From NCBI GenBank assembly GCA_017419465.1, contig JAFOLE010000025.1:1-23260 (forward strand): 23,260 bases of DNA. The letters are read 5' to 3'. The translations under genes and the position numbers were made by a program. Positions 23,178 to 23,260 of this stretch are shown here, piece after piece. Origin of the DNA: Solobacterium sp. Its GTDB lineage: Bacteria > Bacillota_I > Bacilli_A > Erysipelotrichales > Erysipelotrichaceae. Numbering within the stretch: position 1 is the first letter of the stretch; every line of letters begins with the position of its first letter. Below the pieces are notes generated by a model, which saw only the letters and a program-made list of their open reading frames with translations, was not told the DNA's origin and made no database searches.

Positions 23178-23260
23178 CAAAAAAAACACGTTCCTGTCAA
23201 ACCCAGGAACGCTGATCACGCGGTACCATCCTGATTTATATGCATCATGAATGCATATAC
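23178..23260 (-). promoter_or_regulatory. T-box riboswitch (3' part) of pheST
   Basis: On the minus strand the conserved T-box core AGGATGGTACCGCG (23219-23232) is followed by a terminator hairpin CGTTCCTG/CAGGAACG (23204-23211 with 23189-23196) and a run of T (23178-23186), then GGAGG and pheS. Uncharged tRNA pairing with the T-box allows the antiterminator to form instead. An AT-rich perfect 9-bp stem (23237-23245 with 23251-23259) just upstream is probably stem III of the leader. The specifier loop, expected to carry a Phe codon, and the promoter lie beyond the window end. Confidence 0.93.

Noticed and set aside
1..23260. CRISPR arrays, rRNA, tRNA genes, insertion sequences and phage attachment sites
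   Set aside because: No regularly spaced repeats, no tRNA-like cloverleaf, no rRNA sequence and no transposase or integrase frames were seen by eye.

Overview
The window looks like chromosomal DNA of a Bacillota (Firmicutes) bacterium, most plausibly a moderately high-GC Erysipelotrichia-type gut species. Reasons are the AGGAGG-type ribosome binding sites, a T-box leader in front of pheST, TATAAT-type promoters, and the mix of LarC, QueH, an XRE-S24 repressor and an NHLP bacteriocin exporter. The genus cannot be fixed from the sequence alone. Most genes are housekeeping or metabolic, short-spaced, with clear hairpin terminators.

Layout. 1-600: the 3' end of an HtrA-like protease with its terminator. 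674-2041: an NSS-family sodium symporter, converging on a small membrane protein (2104-2337, minus) and an Mbeg1-like alpha/beta hydrolase (2394-3536, minus). 3647-7244, all minus: a class I DAHP synthase, a HAD-fold protein that has lost its catalytic motifs and carries a long Lys/Pro/Ala/Glu tail, and a LarC N-domain/uridine-kinase-like fusion. 7290-7670: a short hypothetical gene diverging from an XRE-S24 self-cleaving repressor, with a perfect 10-bp-arm palindrome between them. 7669-10019: the repressor followed by queA and queH (end of the queuosine pathway). 10086-13762: two overlapping multi-pass GT-C glycosyltransferase-type membrane proteins.

13772-19653 is the accessory-looking part. 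An ECF sigma factor, a very short HlyD-type protein, a C39 peptidase/permease/ATPase and a second permease/ATPase form one tightly packed operon, which is an NHLP/NHLM-type bacteriocin export system. No precursor peptide is encoded in the same direction. The divergent 109-aa gene in front of the sigma factor has a segment matching a double-glycine leader and is the best local candidate for a substrate, although its C-terminal half may instead be a small folded domain.

19722-23260 (minus) holds pheT and pheS behind a T-box riboswitch that runs off the window end. A strong bidirectional terminator separates pheT from the exporter operon.

Main items for a second look: the degenerate HAD with its basic tail (4784-5797); the LarC-kinase fusion with a ribosome binding site and ATG exactly at the domain junction (5862-7244); the candidate GG-leader protein and minimal export system (13772-19653); the operator-like palindrome (7570-7598); and two genes whose perfect -10 boxes lie so close to the ATG that leaderless transcripts are likely.
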